Notes: generated by a model from the letters alone, not told the origin. Numbered from the stretch's first letter, positions 1 through 7,974 are shown. The stretch: 35,979 bases of DNA from Acidimicrobiales bacterium (GCA_035316325.1 DATHJB010000076.1:1-35979), one strand, 5' to 3'. Translations and numbers: made by a program.

Positions 1-662
1 GCCTCGGGCGGTCCCTCGTAGATGTAGTCGCCGAGGAAGAAGACCAGGTCGACGTCCTCCTCGGCCAGGTAGGCGTGGGCGGTCCAGAAGCCGTCCTGGC
101 GGTTCTGGCAGGAGGCGAAGGCGAAGCGGACGACGTCGGGGACGTCGGCGGGGCGGGGTGCCGTGCGGGCCCGGCCGACCGGGCTGGTGCGGTCGTCGAC
201 GGTGAAGCGGTACCAGTACCAGGTGTCGGGGTCGAGACCGCCGACCTCGATGTGCACGGAGTGGCCCAGCGCCTCGTCGGCCGCCACGCTGCCCTCGATC
301 ACGACGTCCTCGAAGTCCTCGTCGGTGGCGACCTGCCAGGCGACCGGGACCGGGTCGGTGGTGCCGATGGCCCCATCGGGGACCGTCCCGTCGGCCACGA
401 GGCGAGTCCACAGGATCACCGAGTCGGGCAGCGGGTCGCCCGAGGCGACCCCCAGGGCGAAGACCTCGGCGGCCAGGCCGTCGGGGACGGGAGGCAGGTC
501 GCGCCGCTCGGCGACGTCGGCGTCGCGGTCGTTGCCGCCGTCGCCGCTGTCGTCGTCGTTGCTGCTGCAGGCGGCCGCGGCGACAGCGGTTGCCACCATG
601 CCGGCCATGAAGGTGCGCCGGTCGATGCGCGGCGCCCGCTCACTACCCCAGAGCTCCCCCAC
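1..662 (-). CDS. PhoD-like alkaline phosphatase, Tat/lipoprotein signal (3' end outside window)
   Basis: This is the N-terminal ~220 residues of a PhoD-family metallophosphoesterase, an exported enzyme that releases phosphate from phosphomonoesters or diesters. The GTG at 662 is chosen because it keeps an arginine pair before a hydrophobic stretch (IDRRTFMAGMVATAVAAAAC). This looks like a weak Tat signal ending in a lipobox-like AAAC, followed by a Ser/Asp/Gly-rich linker. After the signal come the PhoD N-terminal beta domain (VASGDPLPDSVILWTR) and the start of the catalytic domain, with FAFASCQN and the metal-binding FLGDYIYEG at the window edge. The gene runs off the left end, so the remaining metal ligands cannot be checked. 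The family call is firm; the start and the lipid anchoring are inferred. Confidence 0.85.
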   Translation of the reverse strand, partial: MGELWGSERAPRIDRRTFMAGMVATAVAAAACSSNDDDSGDGGNDRDADVAERRDLPPVPDGLAAEVFALGVASGDPLPDSVILWTRLVADGTVPDGAIGTTDPVPVAWQVATDEDFEDVVIEGSVAADEALGHSVHIEVGGLDPDTWYWYRFTVDDRTSPVGRARTAPRPADVPDVVRFAFASCQNRQDGFWTAHAYLAEEDVDLVFFLGDYIYEGPPE

Positions 663-701
663 GGCCGGCCACGCTACCGGCGGTCGGCCGGCAGGGGCGG
701 G

Positions 702-1697
702 TCAGACCAGGCGAAGGTTCGGTGTCGCCCCGGTGTCGAGCGGTGACGGGCCGTCGGACTGCAGGCGCCACCAGCCCGCGGCGGCGATCATCGCGGCGTT
801 GTCGGTGCACATGGCCAGGCTCGGGACGAAAGGCCGCAGCCCGTCGGCCGCGCAGGCCGCCACCAGGCGCTGGCGGAGCTGCCGGTTGGCGGCCACGCCC
901 CCGCCGAGGCAGATGCCCTTGGCGCCGACATCGCGGGCCGCCCGCATGGCCTTGGTCACCAGCACGTCGACCACGGCCTCCTGGAAGCTGGCGGCGACGT
1001 CCTCGACGGCGTCGTCGGGGTGGGTGCGCACGTGGTTGACGACCGCCGTCTTCAGACCGCTGAAGCTGAAGTCGTAGTCACGGTCGAGCATGGCCCGGGG
1101 GAAGCGGACGGCCTCGGGGTCGCCGGACGTCGCCAGGCGGTCGATCACGGGACCGCCCGGGTAGCCCAGGCCCAGGTAGCGGGCCACCTTGTCGAACGCC
1201 TCGCCGGCGGCGTCGTCGATGGTGGTGCCCAGCAGCTCGTAGTGGCCGTGCTCCTTCATGTGCACGAGCAGGGTGTGGCCGCCGGAGACCAGCAGGACGA
1301 CGACCGGGAGCTCGAGGTCGGGCTCCTCCAGGAACGCCGCGTAGAGGTGGCCCTCGAGGTGGTTGACGGCGACGAACGGCACGTCCCAGACGAGGGCGAA
1401 CGCCTTGGCGGCGCTCAGGCCCACCAGCAGGGCGCCGACCAGCCCGGGGCCGGTGGTGGCGGCGACCGCGTCGACCTCGTCGTCCGACAGGCCGGCCTCG
1501 ACCAGCGCCTGCGCCACCACCGGGGTGAGCAGCTCGACGTGGGCACGGCTGGCGATCTCGGGCACGACGCCACCGAAGCGGGCGTGGCGGTCGATCTGGC
1601 TGGCCACCACCGACGAGCGCACGAGGCGCGCCCCGTCGACCACTGCCGCCGCGGTCTCGTCGCACGACGTCTCGATGCCCAGGATCCGGTCAGCCAT
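702..1697 (-). CDS. tsaD: tRNA N6-threonylcarbamoyladenosine transferase subunit TsaD
   Basis: TsaD transfers the threonylcarbamoyl group to A37 of ANN-decoding tRNAs, working with TsaB and TsaE in the cytoplasm. The 331-residue protein opens with the ASKHA phosphate-binding signature GIETSCDETAAAVV (residues 7-20). It carries the metal-binding pair H113 and H117 in NHLEGHLYA, and later VSGGHT and GGVAANRQLR. The open frame extends 54 codons further upstream, but that part has no family similarity. The ATG at 1697 gives the conserved N terminus and normal length. A G-rich stretch, AGAGGCTGGGGGG, precedes it. TsaE, TsaB and RimI lie just beyond the inserted plus-strand gene at 1859-2245, which is the usual actinobacterial grouping apart from that interruption. 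Confidence 0.96.
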   Translation of the reverse strand: MADRILGIETSCDETAAAVVDGARLVRSSVVASQIDRHARFGGVVPEIASRAHVELLTPVVAQALVEAGLSDDEVDAVAATTGPGLVGALLVGLSAAKAFALVWDVPFVAVNHLEGHLYAAFLEEPDLELPVVVLLVSGGHTLLVHMKEHGHYELLGTTIDDAAGEAFDKVARYLGLGYPGGPVIDRLATSGDPEAVRFPRAMLDRDYDFSFSGLKTAVVNHVRTHPDDAVEDVAASFQEAVVDVLVTKAMRAARDVGAKGICLGGGVAANRQLRQRLVAACAADGLRPFVPSLAMCTDNAAMIAAAGWWRLQSDGPSPLDTGATPNLRLV

Positions 1698-1786
1698 CGC
1701 CCCCCAGCCTCTCGCGTCAACGCCCCCGATGCGAACACCCAACGGCTGGCTTTGGTTGGCGGCGGCCAGACCTCCTGACATCCCAT

Positions 1787-1816
1787 TTCGCGGATTATCA
1801 GGATTCTTCGCGGATT
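1787..1816. repeat. direct repeat TTCGCGGATT, two copies 20 bases apart
   Basis: The ten-base sequence TTCGCGGATT occurs at 1787-1796 and again at 1807-1816, a period of 20 bases (about two helical turns). A third GGATT lies between them. The repeats are in the AT-richer divergent region between tsaD and the plus-strand coiled-coil gene. They lie just upstream of the proposed -10 box at 1845-1850, a fitting place for an activator or repressor. Function is inferred only from position and spacing. Confidence 0.45.
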
Positions 1817-1844
1817 TTCCGTGCTTCCCAGCTTCTGCCGCGTC

Positions 1845-1850
1845 TAATCT
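1845..1850 (+). promoter_or_regulatory. candidate -10 box for a leaderless transcript
   Basis: TAATCT fits the TANNNT -10 pattern and ends eight bases before the ATG at 1859. A transcript from it would begin at or within about two bases of the start codon. No Shine-Dalgarno sequence precedes the ATG. No clear -35 box is seen at 16-18 bases, so activation through the upstream direct repeats is possible. Confidence 0.35.
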
Positions 1851-1858
1851 GCCCACCA

Positions 1859-2245
1859 ATGAGCAGTGCCGACCAACCCCTCGATGAGCAACCCACCCGC
1901 CGCCGCCCGCCCAACTCCTCGCTCGGTCAGATCCACGATGATGTCATCAAGTGTGGCCTCGACCTCCGCGACGTCAAGCGAGCCCAAGAACACCACACCG
2001 CCCACTTCGAGCGGATCGAGGACATCCTCGCCCAGCACACCTCCCGCTTCGAGCGGATCGAACAGACCCAGTCCCAACATGGCGACCGACTCGACACCCT
2101 GAACCAGAAGTTCGACGGCCTGGACCAGAAGGTCGACCTGGTGCAGGAGACGCTGAACCAGAAGATCGACCAGGTGCAGGACACGCTGGGCGGGAAGATC
2201 GATCGGGTGCTGGAGCGGTTGGGGCCTGGGAACGGGGGGAGCTGA
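1859..2245 (+). CDS. coiled-coil protein of unknown function
   Basis: A 128-residue protein on the strand opposite its neighbours. Residues 1-25 are polar, with an Arg/Pro-rich patch. From about residue 36 to 122 the sequence is a continuous amphipathic helix pattern made of degenerate tandem units of about 11-14 residues: HFERIEDILAQHT, SRFERIEQTQSQHG, DRLDTLNQKFDG, LDQKVDLVQETL, NQKIDQVQDTL, GGKIDRVLERL. It ends in a short Gly-rich tail. No membrane segment, signal peptide or catalytic motif is visible. It probably forms a parallel coiled-coil oligomer. Strong G/C bias at third codon positions supports this strand and frame over the long antisense frame. It sits between tsaD and rimI, which are normally adjacent, so it looks inserted. 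Confidence 0.7.
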   Translation: MSSADQPLDEQPTRRRPPNSSLGQIHDDVIKCGLDLRDVKRAQEHHTAHFERIEDILAQHTSRFERIEQTQSQHGDRLDTLNQKFDGLDQKVDLVQETLNQKIDQVQDTLGGKIDRVLERLGPGNGGS

Positions 2246-2263
2246 TCGGGCGGGAGCCAGGTT

Positions 2264-2304
2264 CCGCCCCGCAGCTCCGACCCGCCTCCGGGGTTGCGGG
2301 GCGG
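2264..2304. terminator. GC hairpin between convergent genes
   Basis: CCGCCCCGCA (2264-2273) and TGCGGGGCGG (2295-2304) are a perfect ten-base inverted repeat around a 21-base loop. They lie in the 75-base gap where the plus-strand coiled-coil gene meets rimI from the opposite strand. There is no T-run, so if it terminates transcription it would be an L-shaped or Rho-assisted bidirectional terminator. Confidence 0.5.
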
Positions 2305-2320
2305 TCACCCCGCGAAGGGC

Positions 2321-2893
2321 TCAGATCCAGTCGCCCTCGATCACCGTGAGGCCGCCGATGTCGGCCTCGATGTCGCCAAGGCGGCGGGCGTAGGCAGGCT
2401 CGTCGACGTCGGTGGCCCACATGACCATGGCGTCCTCGCCGTTCTCCGGGTAGTAGCCCTTGCGCATCCCCGCCGGCACGAAGCCGAAGCGCCGGTACAG
2501 CGCCTGGGCGCCGAGGTTGCTGACCCGCACCTCCAGCGTCAGGTTGCGGCATCCCCGGGTGGCCGCGGCCCGGGCCGACACGGCGAGAAGGCGGCTGGCG
2601 ATGCCCCGACGCTGCCACGCCGGATCGACGGCGATGGTCGTGATGTGCCCGTCGTCGATGCTGCGCAGCATGCCCAGGTAGCCGACCACCCGGTGCCCGA
2701 CCCGAGCGACCAGGTACAGCCGGGTGGAGCGCTGGCCGAGCTCGCTGAGGAACAGCCCGAACGTCCACGGCCGGGGGTAGACCTGCTGCTCGATCTGCAG
2801 GACGCCGCGCAGGTGGCGGCGGCGCATGGTGGCGATGACCACCGTCGGGTGCTGGCTCTGGGGTTCGTCGTGTGGCTCAGGTCGCATCGCCAC
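2321..2893 (-). CDS. rimI: RimI-type GNAT N-acetyltransferase (ribosomal protein S18 alanine acetyltransferase family)
   Basis: A GNAT-fold acetyltransferase using acetyl-CoA. RimI acetylates the N-terminal alanine of ribosomal protein S18 and may act on other proteins. The 190-residue frame contains ATMRRRHLRGVLQIEQQ, PRPWTFGLF, the strand LEVRVSN, and the acetyl-CoA loop AVDPAWQRRGIASRLL (Q/RxxGxA/G). ALYRRFGFVPAGMRKGYY and the RimI-typical ENGEDAMVMW follow. The start is uncertain. GTG at 2893 is listed; ATG at 2887 is two codons in, and typical RimI proteins begin nearer ATMRRR. About 30 residues follow the RimI core. It lies 12 bases after tsaB, as is common in actinobacteria. Confidence 0.88.
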   Translation of the reverse strand: MAMRPEPHDEPQSQHPTVVIATMRRRHLRGVLQIEQQVYPRPWTFGLFLSELGQRSTRLYLVARVGHRVVGYLGMLRSIDDGHITTIAVDPAWQRRGIASRLLAVSARAAATRGCRNLTLEVRVSNLGAQALYRRFGFVPAGMRKGYYPENGEDAMVMWATDVDEPAYARRLGDIEADIGGLTVIEGDWI

Positions 2894-2905
2894 GGCGGGG
2901 GCCTG

Positions 2906-3682
2906 TCATTCGTCTCCAGTCGTATCCGCCGCTTCGCCCAGCGTGCCATCCAGGAGGCCCGCTGCCCCCTCCGGGTCGGCTTTCACCACGCCGTCGCGGG
3001 TCGACCAGTTGATCGCCGCGTCCGGAGCCCGGAGGTACAGCGGCTCCAGGTCCCACGAGTTCACGAACTGCTCCCGCAACGCCTGGGCGTGCGCCAGCTG
3101 CACCAGCGACGCCGGCGACGGGTAGGCGAGGCCCTGGTCGGCCAGCTCCACGCTGGCGAGGTCCTCGAACTCGTCGGCGTAGCGCATCGCCCCGTCGCCC
3201 ACCAGCAGCACGTCGTCCCGGTTCGCCAGCAGGTCGGTGGCGAGGTCCTTCGGCGAGCTCACCCGGTAGTCGCCGATCCGCTGGATGCCACCGGGCACCT
3301 GCCGGTAGGTGGCGACGAACAGCTCGCCGCGCCGGGCGTCGATCGCCGCCACGATCAGCCGCGGCGTCCACCGCACCGGGAACGCCACCAGGTCGAGGCT
3401 GGGCACCCCGATCATGGGCACCCGCAGCGCGTGCGCCAGCGCCTTCGCCGTGGCGATCCCCACCCGCAGGCCGGTGAACAGCCCGGGGCCGAGGTCGACC
3501 GCCACGCACCCGAGCTCGGACAGGTCGACCTGCGCCTGGCGCCGCAGCACGTCGATCGCGGGCACCAGCGTCTCGGCGTGACGCTTGCCCCGCGCCGACT
3601 GCACCGACGCGAGCACCCCCTCGTGGCCGCCGATGGCGCACCCCACCTGCTGCGTGGAGGTGCTGATGCCGAGGATCAGCAT
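2906..3682 (-). CDS. tsaB: tRNA threonylcarbamoyladenosine biosynthesis protein TsaB
   Basis: TsaB is the inactive ASKHA paralogue of TsaD. It acts as a scaffold with TsaD and TsaE for the t6A37 modification. The 258-residue protein starts MLILGISTSTQQVGCAIGG, the degenerate phosphate-binding strand pair. It has VDLGPGLFTGLRVG (the family's GPGSFTGLR element) and the later helix GVPSLDLVAFPV. The ATG at 3682 is preferred because the 62 upstream codons of the same open frame are the antisense or overlap region of tsaE and show no similarity. The first seven bases overlap the tsaE 3' end (CCATGCTGA), so translation is likely coupled. Confidence 0.95.
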   Translation of the reverse strand: MLILGISTSTQQVGCAIGGHEGVLASVQSARGKRHAETLVPAIDVLRRQAQVDLSELGCVAVDLGPGLFTGLRVGIATAKALAHALRVPMIGVPSLDLVAFPVRWTPRLIVAAIDARRGELFVATYRQVPGGIQRIGDYRVSSPKDLATDLLANRDDVLLVGDGAMRYADEFEDLASVELADQGLAYPSPASLVQLAHAQALREQFVNSWDLEPLYLRAPDAAINWSTRDGVVKADPEGAAGLLDGTLGEAADTTGDE

Positions 3683-4188
3683 GGCGATGCGCCCTCCTCC
3701 GGCGGCTTGCGCCAGGGAGCGGTGGCATCGGCCAGGGCGAAGGCGCGATCGGCCCACCCGGGACCCACCGTGCGGAGGGTGACGATGCGGTCGTCGAGCG
3801 ACTCGCCCAGGCTCAACCGCACCTTCAGGTAGTCGTTGGGCACGACCGGCAGCACCGCGTCGCCCCACTCGACCACCACCACGCCCCCCTCGTCGAGCAG
3901 CTCGGAGACCCCCAGGTCGAGCACCTCGTTGAGCTGTTCCAGCCGGTAGACGTCGAGGTGGTGGAGCATGGGGTCGCTGTCGTAGCGCTGCTCGAGCGTG
4001 AAGGTGGGGCTGGTGATCGGCTCGGTCACGCCCAGGCCCTGACCGAGCCCCTGGACGAACGCCGTCTTCCCGGCACCGAGGTCGCCGGCGAGCAGGACGA
4101 GGTCACCGCCCCGGACGACCCCCGACAAGGCTCCGGCGAGCGCTCGCGTCTCGTCCACGGAACGCGTGTAGGCGCACAACAGGGACAC
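3676..4188 (-). CDS. tsaE: tRNA threonylcarbamoyladenosine biosynthesis ATPase TsaE
   Basis: TsaE is a small P-loop ATPase needed to reset the TsaB-TsaD complex during t6A synthesis. The 170-residue protein has the Walker A motif GDLGAGKT at residues 35-42, SPTF (switch), HHLDVYRL and the acidic VVVVEWGD. It starts with GTG at 4188 (MSLLCAYTRSVDETRALA). Length and motif order are normal for the family. It is the first of three tightly packed genes, tsaE-tsaB-rimI. Confidence 0.95.
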   Translation of the reverse strand: MSLLCAYTRSVDETRALAGALSGVVRGGDLVLLAGDLGAGKTAFVQGLGQGLGVTEPITSPTFTLEQRYDSDPMLHHLDVYRLEQLNEVLDLGVSELLDEGGVVVVEWGDAVLPVVPNDYLKVRLSLGESLDDRIVTLRTVGPGWADRAFALADATAPWRKPPEEGASPC

Positions 4189-4234
4189 GCCAGGAGCCTA
4201 CTGACAGTGGGGAACCCGTCCCGAAGCCGGGCGG

Positions 4235-5950
4235 TCAGGCAGCGCCGTCGCCGACGAAGCTCAGGGGCGGCCCCATCGGGACGTCGGCCGGGGGTGCCGG
4301 GTCGAAGGCGAAGACGCGGGTGGTGCGGCCCTCGCGGGTGGTCTCGTGGACGAGGCGCAGCCCCGGCACCGCGTCGACGGACTGGAGCTCACGCAGCTGC
4401 GGGCGCAGGCGCTTCACGGTGTACCAGTCGACCACCAGGTACTGGGCGCCGTAGTGGCGACCGAAGTCGACGATCCCGTCGATCTCGGCGTACGGGATCG
4501 CCATCGCGGGCCGATCGGCGTAGTAGCTCACGATCATGCTGCGGGTCATCACCCGGTCGCCGCCGTCGGTGTGCGCCGCCAGCCACTCGCCGGCGGCCTG
4601 CTGGTCGGTGTGGTCGGCCGGGTGCCACCACCCGCCCGGGCCGTCGAACGCCTGCACCGACGAGAGGACCAGCAGCCCGACGACCCCGGCGGTGAGCCAG
4701 CGCCGAGCGCTCCCCGCGAAGCCCGCCAGGGCGACGGCGGCCGGCACGACCGCCAGCGTCGCCGCCGCCATCAGGTAGCGGGGCTGCACGAAGAACACGA
4801 GCGAGGTGGCCACCGGTAGCGCCGCCACGGCGACCAGCAGCTGGATCGGGCGCGAGCTGCGGTGGCGCCACAGGCCCAGGCCGACCAGCCCCCACACGGG
4901 CAGCGGCAGCAGCAGCCACGCGAAGAACTGCCCGGAGGTCGGGTTCACCACCGCCTGGGCCAGCTCGGCCACGTTGGAGCGGAGCACGACGAGGTAGCCC
5001 CCCGGATCGTCGAGCGCCAGCGCCGGCAGCGAGGTGCGCTCGGTCGAGAAGGCGTAGCCCGTGTCGTCGAGGGCGTAGAGCACCTGGTCGCGGGCCTGGC
5101 GGTCGGCCCGGGCGACAGCCTGCCAGGCCTCGATGGACGCGTCCTGGGTCTTGGCGGTCAGCTCCCAGCGACCGGTGTTCCCGTGGAGGTAGGTGGCGTA
5201 CGGGGCGAGGCACAGCAGGATCGGCACGACGAAGGCGGCGACGAGCCCGACGGTCCGCCGCCGCGACGGGCCCACGCCGGGTTCGTCACGCCGGCGGGCC
5301 AGCACCAGCACGGCGATCCCCAGCGGCACGCCCACGAACAGGCCTTCCGGGCGCGTCAGGTAGGCCAGGCCGACCATCGCGCCCGCGGCGGCGACCCGCC
5401 GCGCCCGTGCCCCGTCCCGGTGGTCGGCGGCGTCGACCACCCACCACAGCGCGAGCACCACCAGCAGGACGTAGGCCGCCTCGGAGCCCGCCCCCCGGTT
5501 GGTCGGCGACGTGGCGACCGCCGGCGCCAGGGCCGCGATCCAGGCCGCGGCGACGCCCGCCCCCGGACCGCCCACCCGGCGGGCCAGCAGGCTCAGCGGC
5601 ACGACCACCGCGGTCCCCGCCAGGATCGTGAGCCACACGGCACCCATGTGGGCGTCGTCGAGCACCAGGCTGCCGAGCCCGAGCAGGGCCGGCACGAGGG
5701 GCGGGAAGTGCAGTTCGGGGTGACCGTCGCGCTCGAACCCGTCGCCTTCGACGAGCGAGATCCCGGAACGCAGGTAGGCGGTCTCGTCGGTGGACGGAGC
5801 GTCGTCGGTCAGACCGATCGCGACCCGGATGCCGAAGGCGCACAACAGCGCCGCGAGCAGCAGCCAGCCGTGCCGCCGCGACTCCGCCGGGACGGCCGCG
5901 GCCGGCGACTCGGCTTCGGCATCACGCCCTTGCGTGACAGTCGCGACCAC
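4235..5950 (-). CDS. polytopic membrane glycosyltransferase, GT-C fold (ArnT/PMT-like)
   Basis: A 571-residue membrane protein with a short cytoplasmic N terminus, a first membrane helix at about residues 29-47, and roughly ten more hydrophobic segments to about residue 425. A soluble domain of about 140 residues follows. The first extracytoplasmic loop carries the acidic pair in APSTDETAYLRSG (D55, E56), and HFPPLVPALLGLGS follows. This is the pattern of GT-C enzymes that use polyprenyl-phosphate sugars, such as the ArnT and protein O-mannosyltransferase relatives. The C-terminal soluble part (AAHTDGGDRVMTRS, YYADRP) resembles the periplasmic domain of these families. The acceptor is unknown; glycosylation of cell-wall polymers or proteins is inferred. 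The GTG at 5950 is the longest start. A TACACT hexamer 40 bases upstream (5990-5995) could be its -10 box. Confidence 0.75.
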   Translation of the reverse strand: MVATVTQGRDAEAESPAAAVPAESRRHGWLLLAALLCAFGIRVAIGLTDDAPSTDETAYLRSGISLVEGDGFERDGHPELHFPPLVPALLGLGSLVLDDAHMGAVWLTILAGTAVVVPLSLLARRVGGPGAGVAAAWIAALAPAVATSPTNRGAGSEAAYVLLVVLALWWVVDAADHRDGARARRVAAAGAMVGLAYLTRPEGLFVGVPLGIAVLVLARRRDEPGVGPSRRRTVGLVAAFVVPILLCLAPYATYLHGNTGRWELTAKTQDASIEAWQAVARADRQARDQVLYALDDTGYAFSTERTSLPALALDDPGGYLVVLRSNVAELAQAVVNPTSGQFFAWLLLPLPVWGLVGLGLWRHRSSRPIQLLVAVAALPVATSLVFFVQPRYLMAAATLAVVPAAVALAGFAGSARRWLTAGVVGLLVLSSVQAFDGPGGWWHPADHTDQQAAGEWLAAHTDGGDRVMTRSMIVSYYADRPAMAIPYAEIDGIVDFGRHYGAQYLVVDWYTVKRLRPQLRELQSVDAVPGLRLVHETTREGRTTRVFAFDPAPPADVPMGPPLSFVGDGAA

Positions 5951-6025
5951 GTGAACTCCCAGCAGACTCTGCGTGACGATCCGGCCGAGAGTGTAGGAGC
6001 CGCAACGACCGGGTCTGGACGCGGG

Positions 6026-6862
6026 TCAGGGGAGCGAGCGGATGGCCTCGGCCACGGCGTGGACACCCAGCGCCCGGACCGTGTCGAGGTCGGTCGGGGT
6101 GTCGAGGGAGTGGACGGCGGCGGTGACGAAGGCGTCGCCGTCGAAGCTGGTGTGAGCCGGGAAGACGGCACGGGCCAGGCCGTCGTGGGCGGACTGGGCG
6201 AGCAGGTGGCACCCGACCTTGTCGAGGCGGGCGTTGGTGGCGACCAGGCCGATCGTCGTGTTGCCGAGCAGCGCGCCCGGCATCGGGGGCAGACGGCTGT
6301 CCTCGACACCCGGCGCCCCGAAGGCGTTCACCGCCACCAGGGCGCTCACCACCAGGTCGCCCGATCGCGCCGAGGCGGAGACCATGCCGCCCGGCCGCCG
6401 ATCGCCGCCGGGCGACGACGACCCCACCGTGGCGCCCGTCCCCGCGCCCACGGCACCCAGCGGGAACTCGCCCGCGACCGCGGCCTCGCAGGCCGCGTAG
6501 CCCTCCGGCACGCCCGGACGGACGGTCGGGTCGCCGACGGCCAGGTCGAAGAGGCCCAAGGCCACCACGATCGGCACCGGGCCCGCCGGCGTCGGCACGC
6601 CCAGACCCCGCTCCTCGCAGAACCGCACCACCCCGTCGGCCGCCGCCAGCCCGAACGCCGAGCCGCCGGTCAGCAGCAGCGCGTCGAGCCGGGTGACGGC
6701 CCGCGTGGGGTGGAGCAGGTCGGTCTCCCGGGTGGCCGGAGCGCCGCCCCGCACCTCACCCGACGCCACCGTCCCCTCGGGCAGCAGCACCACCGTGCAC
6801 CCGGTCCGCGCCGCCGAGTCGGTCCAGTGGCCGACGCGCACCCCCGGGACGTCGGTGATCAC
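6026..6862 (-). CDS. P1 family peptidase (DmpA/peptidase family S58, N-terminal nucleophile hydrolase)
   Basis: A 278-residue member of the DmpA family. These enzymes cut themselves to expose an N-terminal serine or threonine and act as aminopeptidases or amidases, some on D-amino-acid or beta-peptide substrates. The start MITDVPGVRVGHWTD is diagnostic. Other family elements are EVRGGAPATRETDLLHP, LLTGGSAFGLAAADGVVRFCEE, GAVGAGTGATVG, and GNTTIGLVATNARLD, where the autocatalytic residue is expected. The GTG at 6862 overlaps the alr stop by four bases (GTGA), so the two genes are translationally coupled. Coupling to alanine racemase suggests a role in D-alanine or peptidoglycan-peptide metabolism, but this is an inference. 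The much longer upstream frame is the alr and nnr region out of frame. Confidence 0.88.
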   Translation of the reverse strand: MITDVPGVRVGHWTDSAARTGCTVVLLPEGTVASGEVRGGAPATRETDLLHPTRAVTRLDALLLTGGSAFGLAAADGVVRFCEERGLGVPTPAGPVPIVVALGLFDLAVGDPTVRPGVPEGYAACEAAVAGEFPLGAVGAGTGATVGSSSPGGDRRPGGMVSASARSGDLVVSALVAVNAFGAPGVEDSRLPPMPGALLGNTTIGLVATNARLDKVGCHLLAQSAHDGLARAVFPAHTSFDGDAFVTAAVHSLDTPTDLDTVRALGVHAVAEAIRSLP

Positions 6863-7974
6863 GACGAGTAACGCCGCTCGACGCGGGGCCCGAGGGCGCA
6901 GACGACCTCGTAGGAGATGGTGCCCAGCTTGGCGGCCCACTCGTCCGGGGTGACCCGCTCGTCGCCCTGCGCGCCGAGGAGCACGACGTCGTCGCCGGGC
7001 CGCACGTCGGCACCGGGACCGCAGTCGACCATCAGCTGGTCCATCGTCACCACGCCGACCATCGGGCAGCGACGCCCGTGGATCAGCACCTCGGCGCCGC
7101 CCAAGGGCAGCGCCCGGAACACGCCGTCGGCATAGCCGATGGGGATGGTGGCGATCACCGTGTCGCGCACCGTGCGCTCCCGCAGCCCGTAGGAGATCCC
7201 CTGCCCGGACGGCACCCGCTTCACGAACGCCACCTCGGTCGTCAGGCTGAGCGCCGGGCGCAGGTCGACGAGGCCGTCGAGCGCCGGGGCCGGGGGCAGC
7301 CCGTAGGTGGCGATGCCGCAGCGCACAAGGTCGTAGCGGGTGGCGGGAAGGCACAGGGCCCCGGCCGAGTTGGCGGCGTGGCGGAGCGGCGGCTCGATCC
7401 CGGCGCGGCGCAGGTCGTCGAGCACCGCCTCGAACCGCTCGATCTGCTGGTCGTTGAACGGGTTGCCGGGCTCGTCGGCCACCGGCAGGTGGGTGAGCAC
7501 GCCCTCCAGCTGGAGGCGGGGGCTCTCGGTGATGGTCTTGGCCAGGGCCAGGACGTCGCCGGGGTCGACCCCGACCCGCCGCATGCCGGTGTCGACCTTG
7601 AGGTGCACGTTGACCGGGGGTGCGTTCCGGCGCCGGGCCGTGTCGGCCAGGGCGATCGCCATGTCCGACGTGTAGACGGTGAGCCGGGCCTCGAGGCCCA
7701 CGGCGACGTCGATCTCGTCGGCCCGGGGCTCGGACAGCACCAGCAGCGGGGCGTCGATCCCGGCACCGCGCAGGGCGGCGGCCTCGGGGATCTGGGCCAC
7801 CGCCAGCCAGTCGGCACCGGCGGCCAGCGCGGCCTGTGCCACGCGCACGGCCCCGTGGCCGTAGCCGTCGGCCTTGACCACGGCGCAGAACCGGGCCGGT
7901 GCGACCTCCTGGCGCAGCGTGCGGACGTTGTGGCGGACGGCGTCGAGGTCGATGTCGGCCCAGGCCCTCGCCAT
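6859..7974 (-). CDS. alr: alanine racemase
   Basis: A PLP-dependent enzyme interconverting L- and D-alanine for peptidoglycan synthesis. The 371-residue protein has the PLP lysine in AVVKADGYGHG (K34), VNVHLKVDTGMRR around residues 122-133, and the catalytic tyrosine in QGISYGLRE (Y262). IPIGYADG and VTMDQLMVD follow in the C-terminal beta domain. The length is normal. The ATG at 7974 overlaps the last base of nnr (TGATG), and the stop overlaps the downstream P1 peptidase start. This gives an unbroken nnr-alr-peptidase translation unit. Confidence 0.97.
   Translation of the reverse strand: MARAWADIDLDAVRHNVRTLRQEVAPARFCAVVKADGYGHGAVRVAQAALAAGADWLAVAQIPEAAALRGAGIDAPLLVLSEPRADEIDVAVGLEARLTVYTSDMAIALADTARRRNAPPVNVHLKVDTGMRRVGVDPGDVLALAKTITESPRLQLEGVLTHLPVADEPGNPFNDQQIERFEAVLDDLRRAGIEPPLRHAANSAGALCLPATRYDLVRCGIATYGLPPAPALDGLVDLRPALSLTTEVAFVKRVPSGQGISYGLRERTVRDTVIATIPIGYADGVFRALPLGGAEVLIHGRRCPMVGVVTMDQLMVDCGPGADVRPGDDVVLLGAQGDERVTPDEWAAKLGTISYEVVCALGPRVERRYSS

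Noticed and set aside
1844..2308. 154-codon minus-strand frame opposite the coiled-coil gene, rich in LLVQ repeats
   Set aside because: Its repeats are the reverse complement of the coiled-coil heptads. Codon bias and protein character favour the plus-strand gene.
4862..6871. 669-codon plus-strand frame
   Set aside because: It lies antisense to the GT-C protein and the P1 peptidase, both with clear motifs; its translation has no recognisable domain.
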